Below the pieces are notes generated by a model that worked only from the letters and a program-made list of their open reading frames with translations, did no database searches and was not told where the DNA came from. Positions 41,467-49,576 of a stretch of 64,000 nt of DNA are shown here, one piece after another. The position numbers were made by a program, and so were the translations under genes. How positions within the stretch are numbered: position 1 is the first letter of the stretch; every line of letters starts with the position of its first letter. Source of the stretch: SIG589 sp045652465 (lineage in GTDB: Bacteria > Bacillota > Clostridia > Oscillospirales > Acutalibacteraceae); contig JAZRUI010000004.1 of the NCBI GenBank assembly GCA_045652465.1, forward strand, positions 40,012 through 104,011. The letters run 5' to 3'.

Positions 41467-41472
41467 TTTTTC

Positions 41473-41733
41473 TTATTTGCTTTCGGGAAGCTCGCGATAG
41501 AGATTGAAGCGGAACATCAAGGTTTCATCCTCGGGGTTGGCGCAACGAATTGTGATTTCATCAATCGAAGTTCCCTTTAAGATATTTGCGATGCCGATGA
41601 TTTGGCAAAGCTTGGATTTTAAATTGAGAACATCGCCATCAACTGTTTCGAGGAATACATCTCCCTTGCACATATCAACAGCCTCCATAAAGCTGCCAAA
41701 ATCAAAATCGTGAAGCTGAATGTTTTTATCCAT
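41473..41733 (-). CDS. Small protein of the clostridial 'polyA polymerase-like' group
   Basis: 86 residues from ATG at 41733, with AAAGGAG 8 nt upstream. The pattern of a short acidic start, CKGDVFLETVDGDVLNLKSKLCQI and a C-terminal strand resembles small proteins in Clostridia that databases often mislabel as polyA polymerase. No nucleotidyltransferase motif is present, so the enzyme name should not be used. Monocistronic. Its ribosome-site region is nearly repeated inside the gene (see findings). Confidence 0.7.
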   Translation of the reverse strand: MDKNIQLHDFDFGSFMEAVDMCKGDVFLETVDGDVLNLKSKLCQIIGIANILKGTSIDEITIRCANPEDETLMFRFNLYRELPESK

Positions 41734-41830
41734 AAATACATCTCCTTTACACATTCTATATTATAGTTTTTACACCGAGATTATATACCGAAAAAACGGT
41801 TTTGTCAACTAATTGCGGAATATAAAAAAC

Positions 41831-41858
41831 TTGACTTTTATGCGCCCTATGTTATTAT
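41831..41858 (+). promoter_or_regulatory. Promoter of glyS
   Basis: TTGACT (41831-41836), 16-bp spacer, TATTAT (41853-41858), 34 nt before the start: no room for a T-box leader. Confidence 0.65.
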
Positions 41859-41892
41859 ATTATTTGTATAATTATCTTTAAGGAGTTTTAAA

Positions 41893-43284
41893 ATGAACAG
41901 CAGCGAAAAAACAATGGACACCATAGTTTCCCTTTGTAAGGGTCGCGGTTTTGTTTATCCCGGCAGCGAGATTTATGGCGGTCTCGCCAACTCTTGGGAT
42001 TACGGCCCGCTTGGTGTTGAACTCAAAAACAATATTAAGAAGGCTTGGTGGAAGAAGTTCGTTCAGGAATGCCCCTACAATGTAGGTCTTGACAGCGCAA
42101 TCCTTATGAACCCCGAAACTTGGGTTGCTTCGGGTCACCTTGGCGGTTTCTCCGACCCTCTTATGGACTGTAAGGTTTGTAAGACCCGCCACCGCGCCGA
42201 TAAGCTTATTGAAGATTATGTTGCCGAAAACGGTCTTTCGGATAATCCCGCCGCTTGGTCGGATGAGGAAATGATGAACTACATAAAGGAGCATCACATT
42301 GTTTGCCCCTCCTGCGGCTCGGGCGATTTCACCGATATCCGCAAGTTCAACCTCATGTTCAAAACCTTCCAAGGCGTTACCGAGGATTCCTCCTCGACCC
42401 TTTATATGCGCCCCGAAACTGCGCAGGGTATTTTCGTTAACTTTAAGAACATTTGCCGCACCACTCGCAAGAAGATGCCCTTCGGCGTTGGTCAAATTGG
42501 TAAATCCTTCCGCAACGAAATAACTCCCGGAAACTTCATTTTCCGTATTCGCGAGTTTGAGCAAATGGAGCTTGAATTCTTCTGCAAGCCGGGCACCGAC
42601 CTTGAATGGTTCGATTACTGGCGCGGTTACTGCCGCGATTGGCTCTTAAATCTCGGCATGAAGGAGGAGAATCTCCGCCTTCGCGACCATGATAAGGATG
42701 AGCTTTGCTTCTACTCCAAGGCTACAACCGACTTCGAATACCTCTTCCCGTTTGGCTGGGGCGAATTATGGGGCGTTGCTGACCGTACTGACTACGACCT
42801 CACACAGCACCAAAACCACAGCGGCGAATCGATGGAATTCTTCGATCCCGAAACCAACGAGAAATACATTCCTTATGTTATTGAGCCTTCTCTCGGCGCC
42901 GACCGCGTTACCCTCGCATTCCTTTGCGATGCTTATGATGAGGAGATTAAATCCAACGGAGAAAAGAGAACCGTTCTTAAGCTCCACCCCGCACTTGCAC
43001 CCTTCAAGGCTGCTGTTCTCCCGCTCTCCAAGAAGCTCTCTGACAAGGCAATGGCTCTTCGCGATGAGCTCGCCGCCGAGTTCCCTGTTGACTTCGATGA
43101 AACAGGTTCTATCGGCAAGCGCTACAGCCGCGAGGACGAAATCGGTACTGTTTTCTGCATTACCTACGACTTTGATTCGGAAGAGGACGGCTGCGTTACC
43201 GTTCGCGACCGCGACACTATGGAGCAGGTTCGCATCAAGATTGAGGATGTTAAGAATTACATCGCCGAGCGCATTAAGTTCTAA
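41893..43284 (+). CDS. glyS: Glycyl-tRNA synthetase, dimeric (alpha2) type
   Basis: 463 residues. CKGRGFVYPGSEIYGGLANSWDYGPLG is the class II eukaryote-like GlyRS opening; motif 2 lies in GKSFRNEITPGNFIFRIREFEQMELEFFC and motif 3 in GADRVTLAFL. A short Cys motif (CKVCKTRH, CPSCGSGDF) could bind zinc. AAGGAG precedes the ATG. It ends at a hairpin directly followed by tRNA-Arg. Confidence 0.98.
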   Translation: MNSSEKTMDTIVSLCKGRGFVYPGSEIYGGLANSWDYGPLGVELKNNIKKAWWKKFVQECPYNVGLDSAILMNPETWVASGHLGGFSDPLMDCKVCKTRHRADKLIEDYVAENGLSDNPAAWSDEEMMNYIKEHHIVCPSCGSGDFTDIRKFNLMFKTFQGVTEDSSSTLYMRPETAQGIFVNFKNICRTTRKKMPFGVGQIGKSFRNEITPGNFIFRIREFEQMELEFFCKPGTDLEWFDYWRGYCRDWLLNLGMKEENLRLRDHDKDELCFYSKATTDFEYLFPFGWGELWGVADRTDYDLTQHQNHSGESMEFFDPETNEKYIPYVIEPSLGADRVTLAFLCDAYDEEIKSNGEKRTVLKLHPALAPFKAAVLPLSKKLSDKAMALRDELAAEFPVDFDETGSIGKRYSREDEIGTVFCITYDFDSEEDGCVTVRDRDTMEQVRIKIEDVKNYIAERIKF

Positions 43285-43292
43285 TAAAAAAC

Positions 43293-43320
43293 AAAGCGGG
43301 AGTTTTTCTCCCGCTTTTAT
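43293..43320 (+). terminator. Hairpin between glyS and tRNA-Arg
   Basis: A 10-bp stem (43293-43302 with 43308-43317) and 5-nt loop, but the following tract is only TTTTATAT-like and the tRNA begins at 43323. Probably a leaky terminator. Confidence 0.8.
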
Positions 43321-43322
43321 AT

Positions 43323-43397
43323 GCCCCCATAGTTCAACGGATAGAATAAGGTCCTCCTAAGACTTAGATGCAGGTTCGATTCCTACTGGGGGTGCCA
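43323..43397 (+). tRNA. tRNA-Arg (anticodon CCT)
   Basis: 75 nt with encoded CCA. Acceptor GCCCCCA pairs with TGGGGGT (first pair G-U); anticodon stem AGGTC/GACTT encloses CTCCTAA, giving CCT for the codon AGG; T-loop TTCGATT. One T-stem C-A mismatch is seen. Confidence 0.94.
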
Positions 43398-43430
43398 AAA
43401 ACCCGAATGCAAAAGCATTCGGGTTTTTAT
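43397..43430. terminator. Terminator of tRNA-Arg
   Basis: A 14-bp stem (43397-43410 with 43415-43428) with an AAAA loop and a T run. It also faces the end of the ABC permease gene on the minus strand. Confidence 0.93.
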
Positions 43431-43441
43431 TTTAGCCTTTA

Positions 43442-44581
43442 TTACCTCTTCACATAACCCTTATTTTTATAAGTGTAGATATAATATGCGGCGAGGATAT
43501 AGAACACCGCCCAAAGCGCGAGGCTTAAAATGAAGCGGCTATCGTTTTTGCCATAGAGGTAGTGATAAAGCGGCAGCAAGGACTGAAGAAATCTAAACCG
43601 CTTAACATTAAAGAAAACTGGGCTTAACGCTATCGATAAAATTAAGGTTACGGGAAGCGCAACCGCCATTTTTTGCGGAGTTCGAAGGAGCGCACCAAGC
43701 AGGGTGCAAAGGCCTGTTGTTGCCAAAACGAACAACAACATTAAAAGACTTTCGCGCCAAACTCCGACATAGTCCCCCGCGAGGACAAGCGCCATGCTGA
43801 CAAACACGCCCGACAAGACGGTTGCCGCGAGGTTGTTGGCTAAAAAGACCGCGCCCTTTATGGATGACGGAAGATTTGAGAAAGTTCCCTCGCGATCATC
43901 GTTGTTAAAATAGAGCGCCGCAGCCAAGCCGCAAAGCATTATAACCGTGCATAAAAGTCCGCGAAGCGGAGCGGTTAGGAAATCGCTTTTCTTCGGAACG
44001 GCTTGCGAGGAGTTAACAAAGCCATAATCGATTAGACCATCATCGTTTTTATAATAATCATACGCGCCTTTAAGGTCGGCTTCGCTGAATTCGAAATCGA
44101 TTTTTTCGGCGCTGTTTTTATAAAGTTCATAAGAAACAAGCGGGAAAAGCGAGCCGAGCAGCTTTTCGCGGGCGGCTCTTGTGAAGGTGTTATCCTCGCA
44201 AATATAAATGCTCACGAGCGTTTCCTTCTCGCCTGCCGCTATTTTTGCGGCGCGGGAAACAAGGTCGGGTTTGAAGACCCAAGCGGTGTCGGCATCGCCG
44301 TTTTCAACCAGCGCCTTCGCCTCATTTTCGCTTTCGCAAATGGTTATTTTGGCGATTTTATTGGAGGTTTTCAGTTCTTCTATAATGTTGCTTGCGGAAA
44401 CATCGGTTTTATCCTCCTGCACCATAGCGATATGGACAAAGCCGCTTTGCTCCCCCGACACTCCATAAAGCGAAAAGGCGAAGATGGGGATAAGCGCCAG
44501 GATGATTAAAAACGCGGGGCGCTTAACCAGTCGTTTCGAAAGGGCATAATACCAAAAGAGGAGTCGTTTAAAGGTTTTCAT
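43442..44581 (-). CDS. ABC-2 type permease subunit
   Basis: 379 residues: one N-terminal membrane segment (about 22-40), a large outside domain (about 45-210), then five or six membrane segments. This is the ABC-2/YhgE-like exporter layout. It overlaps the previous permease gene by 4 bp, and with it and the ATPase forms a heteromeric exporter. Substrate unknown; no lantibiotic or drug-efflux signature is seen. Confidence 0.85.
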   Translation of the reverse strand: MKTFKRLLFWYYALSKRLVKRPAFLIILALIPIFAFSLYGVSGEQSGFVHIAMVQEDKTDVSASNIIEELKTSNKIAKITICESENEAKALVENGDADTAWVFKPDLVSRAAKIAAGEKETLVSIYICEDNTFTRAAREKLLGSLFPLVSYELYKNSAEKIDFEFSEADLKGAYDYYKNDDGLIDYGFVNSSQAVPKKSDFLTAPLRGLLCTVIMLCGLAAALYFNNDDREGTFSNLPSSIKGAVFLANNLAATVLSGVFVSMALVLAGDYVGVWRESLLMLLFVLATTGLCTLLGALLRTPQKMAVALPVTLILSIALSPVFFNVKRFRFLQSLLPLYHYLYGKNDSRFILSLALWAVFYILAAYYIYTYKNKGYVKR

Positions 44582-45825
44582 ATGCGGCTCCCCCTAATCT
44601 TAATTTTTCTAACCAAAACTGAAACGGCTAAAAACGCTGCCGCATAAAGCAGGGTTTTTATCAGCGTTTCGCTTATGCGAGAAGAGGTTAAAACTGCGCT
44701 GACATAGTTAAAGGCTACGCCTGTCGGCAAAATTGCCGCCACCTTTTGCAGCGTTTCGGGGAGGCTATAAAGCGGATATAAGAGTCCCGATGCATAGGAG
44801 AGTCCTACCAAGGCGAGGATTTGCAAAAGCACCGCCGAAACAACGCTGGCGGTTAGTTCATAAAGCAAAAACTGAACCGCCGATATCAAAAGCGCTGCGG
44901 GAAGCAGCATTGCGGCAAATTTGAGGAAGGAGAAAAATCCCGCAAATTCGGGCAGGAATGCAGGCAGCTCTTTTCCGCCAAGGAAAACCGCCGCGCCCGC
45001 ACCTATGATAAGCAGGTTGGCGACAAAGATTAAAAAGAACGGGATATATTCGGCGAGCATCAATGCGGTTATTCCCCTGCCCTTTGAGAGCATCAGCCGC
45101 TCAAGCGACAAATCGCGCTTGGTTAGCAAATTAACGCAAATCGTTCCCCAAAGCATAAAGAGAATAACCAAAAACGCCGCGGCATAATAGCCCTCAAACG
45201 AAAGTCCGCTGCCGAAGCCTAAATCGCTGATTTCATACCATTCTTCGCGGGTTAAGATTTTTCCTAAATATTCAACGCTCAACCCTTCGGCCATTCTATT
45301 TTGAACCGAGCGCGAAAATCCCGCCTTTTCAAGCAGGTCCATATATCCATAAACGGCACACTGCGACTCGGTCACAACGCTGCCTATAACATCGATTACC
45401 TCCTGCATAAGCAGGGCGCTGAGCACAGCGGGACTGTTACCCATATAATATTTTAGTTTCAAATCGCCGCCATCGGCAACCGAATCAACAAAGCCTTTCG
45501 GAATCTTAACATAGCCTTTAAGCGAGCCGTTTGCGAGCTGCTTTTGGGCAACCGATTCCTCCATTTCCTGAAACTCGATATAAAACCGCGATGTGTCCAT
45601 ACTTTGCAACGCCGCGATTCCGATATCTAAATATGAATTATCAAGGTCGCCAACGATGCCGACCTTGATTCGCATATTTTCCTCGTTTCCCTCGCGCGAG
45701 CCGAAAAGCGCCGCCAAAATCAGCGAAACTCCGACAATCAGCGCAAGAGTGAAGGCTATTATTGCAGGGTAAAGTTTAAGCGCCCTTTTTAATTGGGCGC
45801 GAAGATAGCTTAAGAAATTAATCAT
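44578..45825 (-). CDS. ABC-2 type permease subunit
   Basis: 415 residues with the same design as its partner: N-terminal span (about 18-40), an outside domain (about 45-215) with the MGNSPAVLSALLMQ segment, then five or six spans. The two permeases look like diverged paralogues. Overlaps the ATPase gene by 8 bp. Confidence 0.86.
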   Translation of the reverse strand: MINFLSYLRAQLKRALKLYPAIIAFTLALIVGVSLILAALFGSREGNEENMRIKVGIVGDLDNSYLDIGIAALQSMDTSRFYIEFQEMEESVAQKQLANGSLKGYVKIPKGFVDSVADGGDLKLKYYMGNSPAVLSALLMQEVIDVIGSVVTESQCAVYGYMDLLEKAGFSRSVQNRMAEGLSVEYLGKILTREEWYEISDLGFGSGLSFEGYYAAAFLVILFMLWGTICVNLLTKRDLSLERLMLSKGRGITALMLAEYIPFFLIFVANLLIIGAGAAVFLGGKELPAFLPEFAGFFSFLKFAAMLLPAALLISAVQFLLYELTASVVSAVLLQILALVGLSYASGLLYPLYSLPETLQKVAAILPTGVAFNYVSAVLTSSRISETLIKTLLYAAAFLAVSVLVRKIKIRGSRI

Positions 45826-46492
45826 TACTCATATTCCCCACAAGACTCTTTATATCGCGTCCGCCCGAATAGAGCGAAAGGCTGCCGTTTTTCAGGATAT
45901 AAACATCATCGCATAAAACAAGCTCATAGATATCATGGGTTGCGAGCACAACGATGCCTCCCCGCGCGGTAAACTCGCGAAGATAGCTATAGATATGCTC
46001 CTTGCAGGGCAAATCGAGCGCGGAGCAGGGTTCATCCAAAAATAAAATTTGCGGGTCGCCCGCGATAGCGCAGCCGATGGCGAGGCGCTTTTTCATTCCG
46101 CCCGACATTTTGCCTACCGCAACATTTAAAAACTCCCCTATTCCGAGCATTTTTAAAAAGCCGCATTCAAGAGAATGCAGCATATCTTTTTTTGAATACC
46201 AAAGTCTTAGGTTATCCGCAGCGGTCAGTTCTCCTAAAAGGGGTGGGCTTTGAGGAACAAAGCCCACCTTTTGAGTCCTAAGAGAAGGGTCAGTCAGCAT
46301 ATTAACGCCATCGCACAAGAATGCGCCTTCGCCCTTTGAAAGACCTGTTAAAATGCTGAAAAGGGTTGATTTTCCGCTGCCGTTTTCGCCAAGGATTCCT
46401 ATAAACTGACCGCTTCTTGCGGTGAAGGATAAATCCTTTAGCACTTCCTTTTTTCCAAAATTCTTGGAAACGCCGACAATTTCAATCTTCAC
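45818..46492 (-). CDS. ABC transporter ATP-binding protein
   Basis: 224 residues. Walker A GENGSGKST, Q-loop FVPQSPPL, signature MSGGMKKRLAIG and Walker B ILFLDEPCSALD are all intact. It powers the two ABC-2 permeases. It starts 21 nt after the zinc-ribbon protein gene, in the same operon. Confidence 0.96.
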   Translation of the reverse strand: MKIEIVGVSKNFGKKEVLKDLSFTARSGQFIGILGENGSGKSTLFSILTGLSKGEGAFLCDGVNMLTDPSLRTQKVGFVPQSPPLLGELTAADNLRLWYSKKDMLHSLECGFLKMLGIGEFLNVAVGKMSGGMKKRLAIGCAIAGDPQILFLDEPCSALDLPCKEHIYSYLREFTARGGIVVLATHDIYELVLCDDVYILKNGSLSLYSGGRDIKSLVGNMSND

Positions 46493-46513
46493 ACAAAAAC
46501 CCCAAATTAAATT

Positions 46514-48403
46514 TTATTCACCGAAAACATATGCTAAAACTTTTTCGTTTATACCCGCCGCCTTAAGCTGCGAGATAAGTTTTTCTAAATTGATTTCGGA
46601 TGCCCAATCTTCCATATCATAATTGTTGGTTTGCTTCATCAAAACATTGCTCTTGCCCGTAATCTTGGATTCGCTTGCAAGACCAAAATGAACCTTTGCG
46701 GCATCCTTTGCATCAACTATAGCCATAATGGTGTTATAATTGTTTTTCTTATCGGTAGTTGTATCGATTTTAATAGCATAATCGGAAAGCTTAACGCTGC
46801 CCGAAATCAAATCGGATGGAATCCTTGAAGCAAGCGAATCATCGAGCGAGAGAAGCATCGAATAGCCGTTCTTAATCTCGGTTATCTTGCAGTTGGCAAT
46901 CGGTTTTTCAAACTGCGAGAAGGTGTAGGTTGATTCTTTGCCAACGGTTTTGCCTATTAACGCAAAAGGAATATTGCCATCCTTGCCGCGAGCCGAGAAC
47001 TCAAATCCCGTTTCGCCGCCCTTTTTAGCCGAGCCTAGGAAGAAGGAACCTGCGTTGGCTTCGGGGAAGGTAAACTCGATGGCTAAAATATTATAATCGG
47101 AATCGATATAGGTGTCTAATGTGAATAAAAGTTTATCGCCCTTTGATTCCTTGAATTGAGCAATAACCTGCTGCATAGCCATTTGATAATAGCTATAAAT
47201 CATATCCGCATCGGGTGCGAATAAGCCGAGTCCCATCATCGAGCCCAATTCCTTCGAGATGCTCTTGATATACTTTTTAACGCTGCCGTTATCCTTAAGC
47301 TCCTTCAAAGCAGCAACCGCCATTTTGGAAACAACCTTTTCGGTTACCTCGGCCTTTAAGCAGGTTGCCGACCTGGTGATGCCGCCTGCGGTGTATTCCG
47401 TTTTTTGGCGGGTAACGCCATCCATAACATCAAGCGCTGCCTCAGCTACATCGGAGGTTATATTCTTGATAAGCGAGGTGCTGGGGAGAAGGTCTTTAAC
47501 CATATCCTCCATAGTGTCCGCATAGAACATATCGAGATAGTCCATTAGACCGTCGCCATATTCCTCATATTCAATGTCGTCCTCGTAATCATCCCAATAG
47601 GCATCAACATCGGTGCCGCATTCGGGACAAACCGAAAATTCCCCTTCTTCCAAATATTCGCATTCGGGGCACTGCGACCATACTTCGCCATAGTCCTCAT
47701 ACATATCGGGATATATGCTAATAAACTTATCGTTGATGCCCGGCAAAGAAAGAACCATTTCGCCGGTTGACGAATCTTCATATAAATCTATTTTCAAAAC
47801 CTCTTTGCCGCCCGCCTTCAGCGTTCCGACAATATGGATAACAGGGGCGTTGGTTTCAAGGTTGAAATCAAAGGTTAGGTCGTTGCCGCTATAAAACTGG
47901 TCGATGCCAAAGAGGGTTTTAAACTCATCGGAAATCGACAAGGTTAGGACATTATCGCTCGAAACATCGCTTGTTTCATAGGCTTCATCGAGTCCCTCAA
48001 ACAAAAAACCTGCAACGCCGCCTGCGGCTTTAGCATAGGTATATTGCAGTTGGCGTTCGGGAGAGGCAAAGCCAACCATAATTTTTTCAATCTTATCACG
48101 GAAGAGGAAGGCCACGCCGCCCAGTGCAACAAGCACTGCCAAAACAATTGCGGTTATTTTAAGACCCTTGCGGCTCTTCTTCGGCTTGGGGGCTATTACC
48201 TCAGCCTCACCCTCGCTTAAAAGCTCGCCGACATTCAAAGGAGCTGTCTCTATAGCTTCCTCTTCTTCGATTTCGGGAGCAACAACCACTTCTTCCATAG
48301 AAGTTTCGGCTACTTCCTCCGAAAGAGCATCGACCGCCGCGCCGCATTTATCGCAAAAGCGGAGCTCTTCAGCTATTTCACTACCACAATTCTTACAAAT
48401 CAT
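46514..48403 (-). CDS. Zinc-ribbon membrane protein with large outside domain
   Basis: 629 residues. An N-terminal zinc ribbon (CKNC...CDKC, about 3-20), an acidic linker, a Lys/Arg block and one membrane span (about 82-101) precede a long C-terminal domain that should be outside. That domain holds a second ribbon-like pair, CPEC (245-248) and CPEC (259-262), then an acidic stretch rich in Asp, Glu and Tyr. No enzyme motif. First gene of the ABC-2 exporter operon, which suggests a role in sensing or delivering its substrate; this is inference. Confidence 0.8.
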   Translation of the reverse strand: MICKNCGSEIAEELRFCDKCGAAVDALSEEVAETSMEEVVVAPEIEEEEAIETAPLNVGELLSEGEAEVIAPKPKKSRKGLKITAIVLAVLVALGGVAFLFRDKIEKIMVGFASPERQLQYTYAKAAGGVAGFLFEGLDEAYETSDVSSDNVLTLSISDEFKTLFGIDQFYSGNDLTFDFNLETNAPVIHIVGTLKAGGKEVLKIDLYEDSSTGEMVLSLPGINDKFISIYPDMYEDYGEVWSQCPECEYLEEGEFSVCPECGTDVDAYWDDYEDDIEYEEYGDGLMDYLDMFYADTMEDMVKDLLPSTSLIKNITSDVAEAALDVMDGVTRQKTEYTAGGITRSATCLKAEVTEKVVSKMAVAALKELKDNGSVKKYIKSISKELGSMMGLGLFAPDADMIYSYYQMAMQQVIAQFKESKGDKLLFTLDTYIDSDYNILAIEFTFPEANAGSFFLGSAKKGGETGFEFSARGKDGNIPFALIGKTVGKESTYTFSQFEKPIANCKITEIKNGYSMLLSLDDSLASRIPSDLISGSVKLSDYAIKIDTTTDKKNNYNTIMAIVDAKDAAKVHFGLASESKITGKSNVLMKQTNNYDMEDWASEINLEKLISQLKAAGINEKVLAYVFGE

Positions 48404-48450
48404 AATCCATCCTCCTCAAGGTAGTTTTAAGATATAATATCTTTAATATT

Positions 48451-48479
48451 ATATTATCATATGTAGTTTTGCTTTTCAA
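48451..48479 (-). promoter_or_regulatory. Promoter of the zinc-ribbon/ABC operon
   Basis: On the minus strand: TTGAAA (-35), 17-bp spacer, TAATAT (-10). Confidence 0.65.
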
Positions 48480-48497
48480 TATTTGTTTATTTTTAAA

Positions 48498-48525
48498 CAA
48501 AAAACCGCACCGAAGTGCAGTTTTT
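48498..48525 (-). terminator. Terminator after the serine hydrolase gene
   Basis: A hairpin with arms AAAAACcGCAC and GTGCaGTTTTT (one mismatch) and a CGAA loop. It reads as a terminator on the minus strand and begins at the stop codon. Confidence 0.8.
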
Positions 48526-49552
48526 ACATAAACCTGATTCTTTTGTTTTTAAGCTCGCTATAAAGCATTTTAGCTATATAGTGAACATTGGCCGATGCCT
48601 TTCCCTTGGAATTGCCCAACACAGCCACGCCAAGTTTTAATTGCTTATTCAAAATAATTGAGGAGCGAAAGGTGCCCACCCCGCCAACATGCCAAAGCTG
48701 ATTCGAGCGTTTATAGGTATGCCAACCTATGCACATAAGGTGGTTGCTCCCCTTGATTTCCGATTCGTTGCAAACGGCGTGAGCCGAGGTTATATATGGT
48801 TCGCTGCCCTCTATTTCCAGGGCGATATAGCGCAGAACATCCTCTATATTGCTAACCATTCCTCCTCCCGCTATATAAGGATTTTCTTTGTTCCAAACCC
48901 AAAACGGCAATATTTTTTTGCCCTTGGAGGAAAGCGGGAATCTGTTTAAGGGCGGCTCTAAAGCCTTGGTGCTGCCAAGCCTTAAATCCTTTTCTATAAA
49001 TTCTTCAAAAAGGTCGGCAAACGGCTTATTCTCTATCGTTTCGGCGATTACGGCAAGAATTGCCGATGCAAAATCAGAATAACCGTAGCGCTTGCGAGGC
49101 TTTAAAAAACGGCGGTGTTCAAGGCATTTTTTAACCGTGCTCACAGTAACGCCCTCATAAGGATTTTTGCGGGCATAGCCATGCATTACAAGCTGTGGCA
49201 AGGTTACACCGACAGGGGTTAGGTGATGATATCCCGCGGTGTGGGTTAAGAGCTGATAAATGGTTGGATACTTGCCTTTTTTAAGCGATAAATAATTATC
49301 AACCGTTTTATTTATATCTAACTTGCCCTCATCGCAAAGCTTTAAAATGAGATGGGCGGTTACGGTTTTGGAAATTGAGCCAATATCATAGCGAAGGCTT
49401 TTTTCCTGCTCTAAATTGCCAAAAACATAGAGTGCGCCACCCTTGTAAATTCCAATGGTTATGCGGTTGTTATTTGAGAGCTCAAGATAATTTTTTATTT
49501 TTCCAACAACTTTATTGCGGAGTGCGTTAAAATCTAAAGAAACAATATCCAT
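48524..49552 (-). CDS. Beta-lactamase-fold serine hydrolase (class C type)
   Basis: 342 residues from ATG at 49552. The SxxK motif is SISK in YDIGSISKTVTAH, the Tyr motif is YSD in RYGYSDFASA (Asn replaced by Asp), and the third motif is HVGG. No signal peptide or lipobox, so it should be cytoplasmic, unlike true beta-lactamases and DD-peptidases; the family also holds esterases and D-aminopeptidases. An in-frame ATG at 49564 directly abuts the GGAG site and is less likely. 24 nt after the methyltransferase gene. Confidence 0.88.
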   Translation of the reverse strand: MDIVSLDFNALRNKVVGKIKNYLELSNNNRITIGIYKGGALYVFGNLEQEKSLRYDIGSISKTVTAHLILKLCDEGKLDINKTVDNYLSLKKGKYPTIYQLLTHTAGYHHLTPVGVTLPQLVMHGYARKNPYEGVTVSTVKKCLEHRRFLKPRKRYGYSDFASAILAVIAETIENKPFADLFEEFIEKDLRLGSTKALEPPLNRFPLSSKGKKILPFWVWNKENPYIAGGGMVSNIEDVLRYIALEIEGSEPYITSAHAVCNESEIKGSNHLMCIGWHTYKRSNQLWHVGGVGTFRSSIILNKQLKLGVAVLGNSKGKASANVHYIAKMLYSELKNKRIRFM

Positions 49553-49576
49553 AGCAAGCCACATCTCCGTTTTTTG

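Noticed and set aside
48404..48523. Possible small gene or RNA between the zinc-ribbon and serine hydrolase genes
   Set aside because: The gap is explained by the operon promoter and the preceding gene's terminator.
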